DNA of 64,000 nt, taken from the NCBI GenBank assembly GCA_020629635.1, contig JAHDCX010000008.1:62001-126000 (forward strand), given 5' to 3'. The DNA comes from Acidimicrobiales bacterium (GTDB lineage: Bacteria > Actinomycetota > Acidimicrobiia > Acidimicrobiales > SHLQ01). The translations under genes were made by a program, and so were the position numbers. Shown here one piece after another: positions 17,617-26,808 of this stretch; the first letter of the stretch is position 1; every line of letters begins with the position of its first letter. A model generated the notes under the pieces. That model was not told the origin of the DNA and did no database searches. It saw nothing but the letters and a program-made list of their open reading frames with translations.

Positions 17617-18123
17617 GATGGCGGCGATCAATTGATCGACCGTCTCGGCCGCGATCGCCCGCATCTGATCGTCGGTTCGGTCCTGGATCGGGTGCTCGGT
17701 GAAGACGCGAGCCGCATCGAATCCGAGCTTCGTGCTCTGGACTTCGGCCGCATCGACGAAGGGAGCGCTTGCCACGAACACGCCGGGCACGCCGCGGCGC
17801 TCGAGATCGCTGATGTCGTGCACACTGCACGACACGCACGAACCTCAATCGGCGAGCGCCTCGATCACTGCGTCACACGACGTGGCGATCTCGTGGCGGA
17901 GGTCGGTGGGCGCGGGCTTGGCGAACGTCGGTTTGGTGAAGCGACGCACCGTCGCTCCGAGGGAGATGAGACGTGACTCGACCTCGTCGAGGAACACGTC
18001 GCCCCGGGGTTTGGAAATGTCGAGCAACCCAACGGTGAGGCCGGCCAGCGATTCGGGTCGAGTCGTTCGCTCGCGGGCGCTCGGCGCGGTCTCGTCGGTC
18101 GGGTCGAGGACGGTGGTGCTCAT
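17605..18123 (-). CDS. UGSC family protein, probable selenoprotein with Sec at in-frame TGA 17845-17847
   Basis: One frame of 173 codons runs from ATG 18123 to TAG 17605, interrupted only by TGA at 17845-17847 (codon 93). Around it the sequence reads EALAD-U-GSCVSCSVHD, the U-G-S-C motif that names the UGSC (seleno)protein family; cysteine homologs carry C there. A perfect 9-bp hairpin begins ten bases after the TGA, as expected of a bacterial SECIS. Both halves keep protein-like composition across the TGA. The start overlaps the stop of the thioredoxin-like gene (ATGA), with AAGGAG upstream. A thiol/selenol redox role is inferred from the motif and partner. Gene callers will split this gene into two or drop it. 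Confidence 0.8.
17814..17834 (-). promoter_or_regulatory. Candidate bacterial SECIS hairpin
   Basis: On the minus strand TGTCGTGCA, loop GTG, TGCACGACA form a perfect 9-bp stem, extendable by one G-U pair. The loop starts 19 bases after the TGA codon, inside the range known for bacterial SECIS elements (roughly 16-37 nt), and holds the exposed G/U bases that SelB reads. The stem is inside the coding sequence and needs no frame change. Confidence 0.7.
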
Positions 18124-19556
18124 CGGACGATCTCCTTCGTGACCGGCACACTACCCATCGGCCCACTGACCCATCCACCGAAGGTGGAAGAGAACAGGCC
18201 TGCTGGTCCGCCGACATGGACGACGAGCAATCCGCCGGACCGAACCTTGGGCAGCGTCGCTCCCTCGAATCCGAGACCGGTCGGAATGCCCTCGGCGACG
18301 CCGTCGACGCCACGCAGAATTCCGTCGACCTCGATCTCGAGGCGCGAGGTGAGTTCGGTCTCGAAACGCTCACGATCCCAACCGGCATCGCGGAACCGGG
18401 CCATGTGCTCCGGGCAAATGGCGACGATCGTGTCCATGCCGGTGATGCGCGGGTGCACGTTGTTTCGCACGACCATGGCGATCGACTCGGTCAGCCCGGC
18501 GGGGTCCTGGGTCATCTGGTCGAAGATGATCCGAGGGGCTTCGCCACAGAACACCGTGACGGTCGAGACATCGGGGGAGTGGCCGAGCGACTCGGCGAGC
18601 GACGTCCAGGGCGAGCCCTCTTCGTCCTCGGCGAAGCAGAGCCCGACTTTGCCCGGCTGACCGTGGGTCGACCGGTCGACTTCGCCCGGAACGCCCCCGC
18701 CGATGTTGCGGATCACGAGTTGCAGCGCTCTGCCAATCGTCGAGTTCGCCCGGTTTCCCTGACCAAAGACATTCATTCCGGAGTTCATGCCGATCTCGTT
18801 GCGGATCGGGCCGTTGACGATGAGGATCGGCGCAACACCCATCGTGGTTGCCAGGACGCCGTGCATGTTGAACTCGTCCGTGCAGACGGCTTCGACCGCC
18901 GCGATGACCACCGGGAGGTACTCGGGCAGGCATCCTGCCATCACGGCGTTGATCGCGATCTTCTCGACCGTGACGTCTGCGAGGTTGGGAGGCACGGTGG
19001 CGACGACGTCATCGGCGGGCCGAGTGGTCCCACTCAGCATTCGGGCGACTCGTTCGGGGGTCGGTGGAACGACCGGGAGGCCGTCGCTCCACCCTCGGTC
19101 GTACATCGCCTCGAACGGATCCTCGGCCGTGGCGAACTCGATCTGACGGGCACGAAGTCCGTCACCGAAGGCGGCCTCGAGAGCGTCGGCGTGCTCGGGG
19201 TCGACCGACAGCGAGCCGCAACCGGGACGATGCTCGGGGAGCCCGTCACCGAGTTCGGCAATGCCGGTGAAGTCGCGCCATTGATCCACACTCCACCCAA
19301 CGATTCGGTCCGTTTCGGCGCCGTCGGTGACGCGCATCAACGTCGGAACGGTCTCGATCGAGTTGCGCCAGCTCAACTCCAGCGACCTGTCGTCTCGCAC
19401 GCCCGGGATCGACGGAAAACCAGGGTCGTCCTGCGAGAAGACGGTGAGCGAACTCGCACGGTCGAGGTCGGCGAGGACGGGCGCGATCAGCTCGCACGTC
19501 GGACAGTCCTTCTTGACGAAGGCGACGAGGCCATCGGGAAGTGGTGGTGACGACAT
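18120..19556 (-). CDS. Thioredoxin-like domain protein, partner of the UGSC gene
   Basis: The first 95 or so residues look like a thioredoxin fold: FVKKDCPTCELI with the CxxC pair C18/C21, then a VPT cis-proline motif (ETVPTLMRV) and a strand. A long second domain follows, beginning FEAMYDRGWSDGLPVVPPTPERV and including conserved-looking stretches such as AVMAGCLPEYLPVV, LIVNGPIRNEIGMNSG and a Gly-rich C-terminus (SGGLLVVHVGGPAG). I do not know an activity for that domain. The stop overlaps the start of the UGSC gene, so the two are translated together, probably as one redox system. It is divergent from the carboxylesterase gene, 38 bp apart. Confidence 0.75.
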   Translation of the reverse strand: MSSPPLPDGLVAFVKKDCPTCELIAPVLADLDRASSLTVFSQDDPGFPSIPGVRDDRSLELSWRNSIETVPTLMRVTDGAETDRIVGWSVDQWRDFTGIAELGDGLPEHRPGCGSLSVDPEHADALEAAFGDGLRARQIEFATAEDPFEAMYDRGWSDGLPVVPPTPERVARMLSGTTRPADDVVATVPPNLADVTVEKIAINAVMAGCLPEYLPVVIAAVEAVCTDEFNMHGVLATTMGVAPILIVNGPIRNEIGMNSGMNVFGQGNRANSTIGRALQLVIRNIGGGVPGEVDRSTHGQPGKVGLCFAEDEEGSPWTSLAESLGHSPDVSTVTVFCGEAPRIIFDQMTQDPAGLTESIAMVVRNNVHPRITGMDTIVAICPEHMARFRDAGWDRERFETELTSRLEIEVDGILRGVDGVAEGIPTGLGFEGATLPKVRSGGLLVVHVGGPAGLFSSTFGGWVSGPMGSVPVTKEIVR

Positions 19557-19594
19557 GCCAGATCCTCGCGCAGACCCACGCGAGACTGGAACCC

Positions 19595-20230
19595 ATGACG
19601 CTCACGCAGTACCGAATCGACCGCGGCGGTGTGGACCGCCTCCTGTTCTTGATGCACGGCTACACGGCCGAGCAACATCACCTCGCCTCCTATGTTCCCC
19701 TGGTGGACCCTGACGAGCGGTTCACGGCAATCGCGCCCCGCGGCCCCTACGACATGCCCGACGGTGACGGTGCCGGGTGGTGGCACATCGATCTCGAGAC
19801 CTTCGAGCAGAAGACCGACCAGTTCGGCCCGTCGCTCGAGACCCTCGAGGCGTTCATTGCCGCCGAAGCCGACGCGGTTGGGGTTCCGCTCGAGCGGTGT
19901 GTGGTCGGTGGGTTCAGCCAAGGCGGCTATCTGGCGCTCGCTCTTGCTGGCAAAGCCGACGCCCCGCGTTATGCGGGCGTGTGGGCGATCTGTTGTGGTC
20001 TCCCGCCCGCGGAGGCAGTTTCGGTCGACCTGTCCAACGGCGATGGCCGTCCGCTGCTTTACCAGTGGGGTACGAAGGACGCCTTCATCGGCCCGGACCA
20101 GCCCAAAGAGGTCATTGCAACCCTGGAGGCCGGTGGATGGGACCTGCGCCACCACGCCTACGACATGGCGCACAGTCAGACCATCGAGATGATGGTCGAC
20201 GCCCGCGACTGGCTCGGACGAGTCCTGTAG
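19595..20230 (+). CDS. Carboxylesterase/phospholipase-like alpha/beta hydrolase
   Basis: The 211-residue protein is a small serine hydrolase of the carboxylesterase/lysophospholipase type. LFLMHGYTA marks the oxyanion strand, GFSQGG the nucleophile elbow with catalytic Ser, GTKDAFIG the acid and the His in MAHSQTIEM the base. Length is normal for the family. The ATG at 19595 was chosen because the frame upstream overlaps the divergent gene. The natural substrate cannot be read from sequence. Confidence 0.83.
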   Translation: MTLTQYRIDRGGVDRLLFLMHGYTAEQHHLASYVPLVDPDERFTAIAPRGPYDMPDGDGAGWWHIDLETFEQKTDQFGPSLETLEAFIAAEADAVGVPLERCVVGGFSQGGYLALALAGKADAPRYAGVWAICCGLPPAEAVSVDLSNGDGRPLLYQWGTKDAFIGPDQPKEVIATLEAGGWDLRHHAYDMAHSQTIEMMVDARDWLGRVL

Positions 20231-20349
20231 CGCCTGACCCCGCCTGCGGCGAAGGGGGTAGCGCCGGTCCGGCTGTGCCGGTCGGTGCGGTGGGGGCCTC
20301 TGGCATTCCGCAGTGCGAGCCTGTTGCGAGCCTGCGGCGAAGAGATTGG

Positions 20350-20421
20350 AGCGGGTGATGGGAATCGAACCCACATCATCAGCTTGGAAGGCTGAGGTTC
20401 TAGCCGTTGAACTACACCCGC
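20350..20421 (-). tRNA. tRNA-Gly (anticodon TCC)
   Basis: The minus strand folds with acceptor stem GCGGGTG/CACCCGC, anticodon TCC in CCTTCCAAG, and T-loop GGTTCGATTCC. It has 72 nt and no encoded CCA. It is divergent from tig. Confidence 0.94.
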
Positions 20422-20479
20422 GGGTACCCCCAGCGTATCCGTGGGGTGAACGGTTGTGCGCCCATAGACTGCGACGCCT

Positions 20480-21838
20480 GTGAACAGCACGCTCGAAACC
20501 CTCGAAGACAACTTGGTCAAGTTGTCCGTCACGATCGACGAGGCCGAGTTCGAACCCGAACTCGACGCCGCCTACAAGCGCATCGCCAAGGAGGTCCGGC
20601 TGCCCGGCTTCCGGCCCGGCAAGGTGCCACGAAAGCTGCTCGAGAAGCAGCTTGGCCCCGGTGTCGCTCGCGAAGAAGCCATGCGCGCCGTACTCCCGGA
20701 CTACTACTCGAAGGCCGTCGTCGACAACGACGTCGATGTCATCGCCGCACCGGAGATCGAGATCACCGGTGGACAGGACTCCGGCGATGTCACCTTTGAT
20801 GCGGTCGTCGAGGTTCGTCCGACGGTCACCGTCACCAACTACGAAGGGCTGCGCATCGAGGTCTCCTCGCCGCATCCGACAGACGCCGACCTCGAGGAGC
20901 GGATCGACTCCATCCGGCGCCAACACGCCGAGCTCGAAACGGTCGACCGCGCTGCCGGAGAGGGCGATCACGTCACGATCGACATCGCCGGCACCGTCGA
21001 CGGCGAACCCGTGCCGGGGCTCACGGCCGAGGACTACGACTACGTCGTGGGTTCGGGCGCCGTCGTCGCCGAGATCGACGAGAACCTGACTGGTGCGTCG
21101 GCCGGCGATTCGGTCGAGTTCTCCGCCGACCATCCCGCCGAGGACCAGGACACCACGATCGACTTCGTGATTGCGGTCAAAGAGGTTCAGGAGCAGGTGC
21201 TGCCCGAGGCGGACGACGAGCTCGCCAAGGAGGCGAGCGAGTTCGACACGATGGACGAGCTCCGGGACGATCTCATGACCCGGCTCGCCGAGGTCAAGCG
21301 TTCTCAGGCAGCCAACGACGTCGACACGAAGACGAGCGACGCGCTCGCCGAGCTCGTCACCGACGACCTCAGCGAAGCGCTGATCGAGGACGAGATGGAG
21401 AATCGGGCCCAAGAGCTCGCCATGCGGATGCAGGCGCAGGGCCTTCAGCTCGAGCAGTACCTCCAGATCACCGGAACGTCGCCGGAGATGTTCCGCGAGC
21501 AGTTGCGTGAGCAGGCGCAGACCTCCGCCCGCGTCGACCTCGCGTTGCGGGCGATCGCCGATGCGGAGGGCATCGAGGTCGACGACGACGAACTCGATCA
21601 CGAGTTGATGCACCTCGCCACTCAGCTCGATCAACCTCTGGCCGATGTGAAGACACAGCTCGAGGCCAACGGACGGCTCAACGCCATTCGATCCGACATG
21701 CGGCTGCGCTCGGCACTCCAGTGGGTGATCGAGAAAGCCGACATCGTCGATGAAGATGGGAATCCCGTCGACCGAGAGCTGTTGACTCCGCCAGAACATG
21801 ACCACGACCACGCTGACCACGAGTCAGAGGAAGAGTGA
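20480..21838 (+). CDS. tig: Trigger factor
   Basis: Ribosome-associated chaperone with peptidyl-prolyl isomerase activity. The N-terminal domain holds the ribosome-binding signature [14 protein letters not shown] (about residues 42-55), the PPIase (FKBP) domain covers about 150-235, and the long helical C-domain follows, ending in an acidic tail with His ([14 protein letters not shown]), common in actinobacteria. The length of 452 residues is typical. The start is GTG at 20480. The stop overlaps the clpP start, so tig, clpP and clpX form the usual protein-quality operon. Confidence 0.96.
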   Translation: MNSTLETLEDNLVKLSVTIDEAEFEPELDAAYKRIAKEVRLPGFRPGKVPRKLLEKQLGPGVAREEAMRAVLPDYYSKAVVDNDVDVIAAPEIEITGGQDSGDVTFDAVVEVRPTVTVTNYEGLRIEVSSPHPTDADLEERIDSIRRQHAELETVDRAAGEGDHVTIDIAGTVDGEPVPGLTAEDYDYVVGSGAVVAEIDENLTGASAGDSVEFSADHPAEDQDTTIDFVIAVKEVQEQVLPEADDELAKEASEFDTMDELRDDLMTRLAEVKRSQAANDVDTKTSDALAELVTDDLSEALIEDEMENRAQELAMRMQAQGLQLEQYLQITGTSPEMFREQLREQAQTSARVDLALRAIADAEGIEVDDDELDHELMHLATQLDQPLADVKTQLEANGRLNAIRSDMRLRSALQWVIEKADIVDEDGNPVDRELLTPPEHDHDHADHESEEE

Positions 21839-22476
21839 ACGTGACCAACGCACAGAACTACCTGGTTCCTCAGGTCATTGAGCGGACCCACAACGGCGAG
21901 CGAGGCATGGACCTCTACTCGCGCCTGCTGAAGGACAACATCATTTTCCTCGGCACCCCGATCGACGACACGATCGCAAACCTCGTGTCGGCGCAGCTGT
22001 TGCACCTCGAGTCGGAGAACCCCGACCGCGACATCAACATCTACATCAACTCGCCCGGCGGCGACATCAATGCGCTGTTCGCCATCTACGACACGATGCA
22101 GTACGTCAAGCCGGACATCTCGACGATCTGCTTCGGTCAGGCGGCGAGCGCCGCTGCGGTCCTTCTGGCAGCCGGCACGCCCGGCAAACGGCTCGCCTTG
22201 GCGCACAGCCGAGTCCTCATCCACCAGCCCTACGCCGGTGCCCAGGGTCAGGTTTCCGACATCGAGATCGCGGCGAGCGAGATCAACCGTCTCAAGGTGC
22301 AGCTCGAGCAGCTGCTCGCGATGCACACGGGGCAGACGGTCGAGAAGATCTCGGCGGACACGGACCGTGACTTCGTGATGACCGCCGATGAGGCGCTCGA
22401 ATATGGAATCATTGACGAGGTCATCGCCAACCGGGCCGCAATCGACACCAGCGGACCCATCAAGGCCGTCGAGTAG
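21835..22476 (+). CDS. clpP: ATP-dependent Clp protease proteolytic subunit
   Basis: Serine peptidase forming the tetradecameric barrel used by ClpX and ClpC. The catalytic triad is Ser105 (GQAASAAAV), His130 (SRVLIHQP) and Asp179 (DTDRDF) with standard spacing. It also has INSPGG of the oxyanion strand. GTG at 21835 overlaps the tig stop by four bases; GTG at 21841 is a possible alternative. Length 213 residues is normal. Actinobacteria usually have a second clpP; only one is visible here. Confidence 0.96.
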   Translation: MNVTNAQNYLVPQVIERTHNGERGMDLYSRLLKDNIIFLGTPIDDTIANLVSAQLLHLESENPDRDINIYINSPGGDINALFAIYDTMQYVKPDISTICFGQAASAAAVLLAAGTPGKRLALAHSRVLIHQPYAGAQGQVSDIEIAASEINRLKVQLEQLLAMHTGQTVEKISADTDRDFVMTADEALEYGIIDEVIANRAAIDTSGPIKAVE

Positions 22477-22524
22477 CCGACCGACAAGGTTCGGTAGGTA
22501 ATCCGATCAACGAGGGAGACACGC

Positions 22525-23802
22525 GTGGCGAAGTTCGGTGAGGGGGGAGAGCTTCTCAAGTGCTCGTTCTGCGGCAAGTCGCAGAAGCAGGTGAAGAAGC
22601 TCATCGCCGGTCCCGGCGTCTACATCTGTGACGAGTGCATTGATCTCTGCAACGAGATCATCGAAGAAGAGCTCGCCGAGGCGTCAGACATCGATTTCGG
22701 CGATCTTCCGAAGCCGTCGGAGATCCACGAGTTCCTGAACACCTACATCATCGGGCAGGAGCACGCGAAGAAGATCCTGTCGGTTGCGGTGTACAACCAC
22801 TACAAGCGCGTGGAGTTCGGGGCGACGCTCGACAACGAGGTCGAACTCTCGAAGTCCAACATCTTGCTGGTCGGCCCGACCGGTTGTGGCAAGACGCTGC
22901 TGGCGCAGACGCTCGCTCGGATGCTCAACGTGCCGTTCGCGATCGCCGATGCGACCGCGCTGACCGAAGCGGGCTACGTGGGCGAGGATGTCGAGAACAT
23001 CCTTCTCAAGCTTCTTCAGGCGGCCGACTACGACGTCAAGAAGGCCGAGACCGGGATCATCTACATCGACGAGATCGACAAGGTCGCCCGCAAGAGCGAG
23101 AACCCGTCGATCACCCGAGACGTGTCGGGAGAGGGCGTGCAGCAAGCACTGCTCAAGATCCTCGAGGGCACGACCGCAGCGGTTCCGCCGCAGGGCGGGC
23201 GCAAGCATCCGCACCAAGAGTTCATTCAGATCGACACGACGAACATCCTGTTCATCTGCGGTGGGGCGTTCGCCGGCATCGAGAAGATCATCGACGAGCG
23301 CGAGGATCGCGGCGGGGTGGGCTTCAACGCCAACATTCGCCGCCGCGAAGAACGCAACGACCTCGGCGACGTGCTCACCCGCATGCGCCCCGAAGACCTC
23401 ATGACCTTCGGCCTCATCCCCGAGTTCATCGGTCGCCTGCCGGTCGTCGGGTCGGTCGGAAACCTGTTCCGCGAAGACCTCGTGCGTGTGCTGACCGAGC
23501 CGAAGAACGCACTCATCAAGCAGTACCGCAAGTTCTTCGAGTTCGAGAACTGTGAGCTCGAGTTCGAAGACGACGCCCTCCTCGCGATTGCCGATCAGGC
23601 GATCGCCCGCGGCGTCGGTGCACGTGGTCTGCGCGCCGTGCTCGAAGAGGTGCTGTTGTCGACGATGTACGACCTGCCCGGTCGTGACGACGTCGGCAAG
23701 GTCGTGATCAGCGACGAAGTGGTCAACAATGGCGTCAACCCGACGCTGCACCCGGTCACCCCCGGCGCCGAAGAGGACCGACCGCGTCGCGCCGCTTCCT
23801 GA
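22525..23802 (+). CDS. clpX: ATP-dependent Clp protease ATP-binding subunit ClpX
   Basis: AAA+ unfoldase that feeds substrates to ClpP. The N-terminal zinc domain has C13-x2-C16 and C35-x2-C38, Walker A is GPTGCGKT at 117-124, Walker B is IIYIDEIDK, and GYVGEDVEN and [17 protein letters not shown] are family hallmarks. The length of 425 residues is full. GTG 22525 is preceded by GAGGGAG. The gene follows clpP after 48 bp. Confidence 0.97.
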   Translation: MAKFGEGGELLKCSFCGKSQKQVKKLIAGPGVYICDECIDLCNEIIEEELAEASDIDFGDLPKPSEIHEFLNTYIIGQEHAKKILSVAVYNHYKRVEFGATLDNEVELSKSNILLVGPTGCGKTLLAQTLARMLNVPFAIADATALTEAGYVGEDVENILLKLLQAADYDVKKAETGIIYIDEIDKVARKSENPSITRDVSGEGVQQALLKILEGTTAAVPPQGGRKHPHQEFIQIDTTNILFICGGAFAGIEKIIDEREDRGGVGFNANIRRREERNDLGDVLTRMRPEDLMTFGLIPEFIGRLPVVGSVGNLFREDLVRVLTEPKNALIKQYRKFFEFENCELEFEDDALLAIADQAIARGVGARGLRAVLEEVLLSTMYDLPGRDDVGKVVISDEVVNNGVNPTLHPVTPGAEEDRPRRAAS

Positions 23803-23849
23803 GCGAACATCCTGGCGGACTCCTGAGCACGGCCTCGTAGGCTCGCCGC

Positions 23850-25133
23850 GTGAGTTTCACGGAAGCGCTTCGGTATCTCGACCGTCACATCAATCTCGAG
23901 GCACGAGCCGGCCATTTCGAAGATCTTTCTCTCGGTGCGATGGAGGCGCTCATGGCGCTGTCCGCCGATCCGCACCGGACGTTCCGGACGATCCATGTGA
24001 CCGGGACGAACGGCAAGGGTTCGACCGCAACGATGATCGCTCGGTTGCTGCAGGCGAAGGGGCTCAAGGTTGGCCGCTACTCGAGCCCTCACCTTCACTC
24101 GATCACCGAGCGGATCGAGGTCGATAGCGAACCGATCAGTCGTGAGGACTTTGCAACGACGGTGCTCGAGCTCGCACAGATCGAAGCACTGACCGAACAT
24201 CCGAACAGCTACTTCGAGCTGCTCACCGCTGCCGCGTATCGCTGGTTCGCTGAGGTCGCGGTTGACGTGGCCGTCGTCGAGGTCGGCGTGCTCGGGCGAT
24301 TCGACGCGACGAACGTGATCGAGGCCGATGTCGCGGTGGTCACCAACATCGGCAAGGACCACACCGATGGGGTCGGCGACTGGCGACGGAACATTGCGTC
24401 GGAGAAGGCCGGAATCGCGAAGCCGACCTCGACCCTCGTGGTTGGCGAGCCATCGGCCGACCTCCTCGACATCTTCGAGGGGGAAGGGGCGGAGTCGACC
24501 GTCGTCGTGAATCGGGACTTCGAGCTGACCGACGACCAACCCGCCGTCGGCGGCCGGCTGATTGGGGTTCGAACACCCCGCGGTTTGTATGAAGACGTGT
24601 TCCTCGGGGTTTTCGGCTCCCACCAGGCCACAAACGCGTCGATCGCACTGACCGCAACCGAGGAGTTCTTCGACGCGGCGATCGAGGACGACGTGGTCGC
24701 CGAAGCCTTCGGCGAGCTGGCCTTGCCGGGCCGGGCAGAGGTGGTCGGCCGGGAGCCAATCGTCGTGCTCGACGGCGCCCACAACCCACCCGCGGCACAC
24801 GCACTCGCCGAGACGCTCGCGGTCTCGTTTGGCGGAGCTCAGCCTCGGGTGTTCGTACTCGCAACGCTCGAGCCTCGGGATCCTGCAGACTTCATTGCCG
24901 ATGTTGGTGTTGGCCCAGGCGACCACGTCGTGGCGATCGCGGTCAACTCGCCGCGATCGGTTGCGCCTGAGCGGATCGTTGCCGCGGCAGAGGCTGCGGG
25001 TGCGCTCGCCGAATCCGCAAGTGACGCCGAGGATGCCGTCGAGCGGGCACGTGTCCTCGCCGGTGTCGACGGAATCGTGGTCGTGACCGGCTCGCTCTAC
25101 GCCGTCGGTGAAGCACGCGACGTCGTCGCCTGA
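23850..25133 (+). CDS. folC: Folylpolyglutamate synthase / dihydrofolate synthase
   Basis: Mur-ligase family enzyme adding glutamate to folates (and to dihydropteroate). The ATP loop VTGTNGKGST lies near residue 50. It is followed by YSSPHLHSITERI, TAAAYRWFAEVAVDVAVVEVGVLGRFDATNV and the C-terminal ligase domain with LDGAHNP. The length of 427 residues is normal. It starts GTG at 23850, 47 bp after clpX, and is probably co-transcribed with clpX and ndk. Whether it carries both activities cannot be decided from sequence. Confidence 0.93.
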   Translation: MSFTEALRYLDRHINLEARAGHFEDLSLGAMEALMALSADPHRTFRTIHVTGTNGKGSTATMIARLLQAKGLKVGRYSSPHLHSITERIEVDSEPISREDFATTVLELAQIEALTEHPNSYFELLTAAAYRWFAEVAVDVAVVEVGVLGRFDATNVIEADVAVVTNIGKDHTDGVGDWRRNIASEKAGIAKPTSTLVVGEPSADLLDIFEGEGAESTVVVNRDFELTDDQPAVGGRLIGVRTPRGLYEDVFLGVFGSHQATNASIALTATEEFFDAAIEDDVVAEAFGELALPGRAEVVGREPIVVLDGAHNPPAAHALAETLAVSFGGAQPRVFVLATLEPRDPADFIADVGVGPGDHVVAIAVNSPRSVAPERIVAAAEAAGALAESASDAEDAVERARVLAGVDGIVVVTGSLYAVGEARDVVA

Positions 25134-25186
25134 TCCGTTGCCGAGCATCGCGATCACCGACGGCGCGCAGCGGTAGATTCTCCGCC

Positions 25187-25594
25187 ATGAACCGGACTTT
25201 CGTGATCTGCAAGCCCGACGCCGTCGAACGAGGCCTCGTCGGGCGCATCATCTCCCGCTTCGAGGACAAGGGGCTCACGGTGGTTGCCGCCGAGCTCCGA
25301 CTGCTCGACGACGCCACCCTCGATCGGCACTACGAGGAGCACGTCGACAAGGGCTTCTATCCCGACCTCAAGGCCTTCATGAGCCGATCGCCAGCGATGG
25401 TGATGGTCCTTGAGGGGCCTGAGGACACGTACGCGATCGTGCGTTCGATGATGGGAGCCACCAATCCTGCCGAGTCGCCGGCCGGAACGATCCGTGGTGA
25501 TTTCGGGACCGTGATGACCGAGAACCTCGTGCACGGATCCGACTCGAACGAGTCTGCGGCACGCGAAATCGGCATCTTCTTCCCGGAGCTCTGA
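25187..25594 (+). CDS. ndk: Nucleoside diphosphate kinase
   Basis: Transfers the gamma-phosphate between nucleoside tri- and diphosphates through a phosphohistidine. It starts NRTFVICKPDAVERGLVGRI and keeps the family active-site loop, but the segment usually read NLVHGSDS appears as ENLVHGSDSNESA with the catalytic His in it. The length of 135 residues is standard. It is the last gene before the mreB promoter region. Confidence 0.96.
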   Translation: MNRTFVICKPDAVERGLVGRIISRFEDKGLTVVAAELRLLDDATLDRHYEEHVDKGFYPDLKAFMSRSPAMVMVLEGPEDTYAIVRSMMGATNPAESPAGTIRGDFGTVMTENLVHGSDSNESAAREIGIFFPEL

Positions 25595-25656
25595 CCCGAA
25601 TTTCTCGCCGAGTGGCTGGGCATGCACAGAGCGTCGTCATGACGGTCTGGGGTGTT

Positions 25657-25686
25657 TTGCAACTTCGTTACGACACTGCCTAGAGT
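25657..25686 (+). promoter_or_regulatory. Candidate promoter of the mre operon
   Basis: TTGCAA (25657-25662) and TAGAGT (25681-25686) are separated by 18 bp, giving a sigma70/HrdB-like promoter in the 147-bp gap between ndk and mreB. A leader of about 50 nt follows and contains a GC-rich inverted repeat (GGGGCCGT...ACGGCGCCCC). It has not been tested. Confidence 0.45.
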
Positions 25687-25741
25687 TTGCCTTGGAGAGA
25701 GGGGCCGTCCCCACGGCGCCCCTCAGTCTGGGAGCACACAG

Positions 25742-26797
25742 ATGGCTGACAGGGAGCGGAGAGGGTTTTCGACCTTCGGCTCGGTCGCCGGCCGAGACAT
25801 GGCCGTCGATCTGGGAACCGCCAACACACTGGTCTACGTCCGCGGTGAAGGCATCGTGCTGAACGAGCCGTCCGTTGTCGCGGTCAACGTTCACACGGGT
25901 GAGCCGCTCGCGGTCGGCGCGGAGGCCAAGCGGATGATCGGACGCACGCCGTCGCACATCCAGGCCGTCCGTCCGCTGAAGGACGGCGTGATCGCCGATT
26001 TCGACATCTGCGAGAAGATGCTTCGCTACTTCATCGAACGTGTGCACCCCCGCAAATGGGCGCGCCCGCGCATGGTGATCTGTGTGCCGTCGGGTATCAC
26101 CGGCGTCGAGCAGCGAGCCGTGCAGGAAGCGGCAGAGTTCGCTGGCGCCCGCAAGCCTGCGTACATCATCGAAGAGCCGATGGCCGCGGCCATCGGTGCT
26201 GGTCTTCCGGTGCAGGACCCGACCGGGTCGATGATCGTGGACATCGGTGGCGGGACGACCGAAGTCGCCGTCATCTCGCTCGGCGGGGTGGTCGCCAGCC
26301 AGTCCGTCCGAGTCGGTGGTGATGAGCTCGACGACGCGATCGTGCAGTTCGTCAAGAAGGAATGCAGTATCGCCGTCGGTGACCGGACGGCCGAGGAGAT
26401 CAAGAAGGCGCTCGGCTCCGCGTGGCCGCTCGAGCAAGAACTGAAGGCCGAGATTCGAGGCCGCGATCTCGTCACGGGGCTTCCCCAGACCATCGAAATG
26501 ACGACGACGATGATTCGTGAAGCGCTCGCCGAGCCGGTCCAGGCGATCTGCGATGCCGTGAAGATGACGCTCGATCAAACACCACCGGAGCTCGCCGCAG
26601 ACATCATGGAACGCGGGGTCTGCTTGGCCGGCGGGGGTGCATTGCTCCACGGACTCGACGTGCGTCTGCACGACGAAACCGGCATGCCCGTGTACGTCGC
26701 CGATCGTCCGCTCGATGCGGTTGCGCTCGGTTCGGGTGAGAGCCTCGAGCAGTTCGACCGGCTGCGCGGCGTGCTCTTCTCGTCCAACACGATCTGA
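25742..26797 (+). CDS. mreB: Rod shape-determining protein MreB
   Basis: Actin-like ATPase that forms membrane-bound filaments guiding lateral wall synthesis. The phosphate-1 loop is AVDLGTANTLVYV, phosphate-2 is VDIGGGTTEVAVISLGG and the adenosine motif is CLAGGGALLHGL. The length of 351 residues fits. ATG 25742 has GGGAG upstream; the frame extends upstream into non-coding leader. It leads the mreBCD-mrdA-rodA operon. Confidence 0.96.
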   Translation: MADRERRGFSTFGSVAGRDMAVDLGTANTLVYVRGEGIVLNEPSVVAVNVHTGEPLAVGAEAKRMIGRTPSHIQAVRPLKDGVIADFDICEKMLRYFIERVHPRKWARPRMVICVPSGITGVEQRAVQEAAEFAGARKPAYIIEEPMAAAIGAGLPVQDPTGSMIVDIGGGTTEVAVISLGGVVASQSVRVGGDELDDAIVQFVKKECSIAVGDRTAEEIKKALGSAWPLEQELKAEIRGRDLVTGLPQTIEMTTTMIREALAEPVQAICDAVKMTLDQTPPELAADIMERGVCLAGGGALLHGLDVRLHDETGMPVYVADRPLDAVALGSGESLEQFDRLRGVLFSSNTI

Positions 26798-26808
26798 CCA
26801 TCTGATCG

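Noticed and set aside
17835-18123. Reading the UGSC locus as two separate small genes
   Set aside because: The C-terminal half has no ribosome site of its own, the frame is identical on both sides of the TGA, and the UGSC motif spans it.
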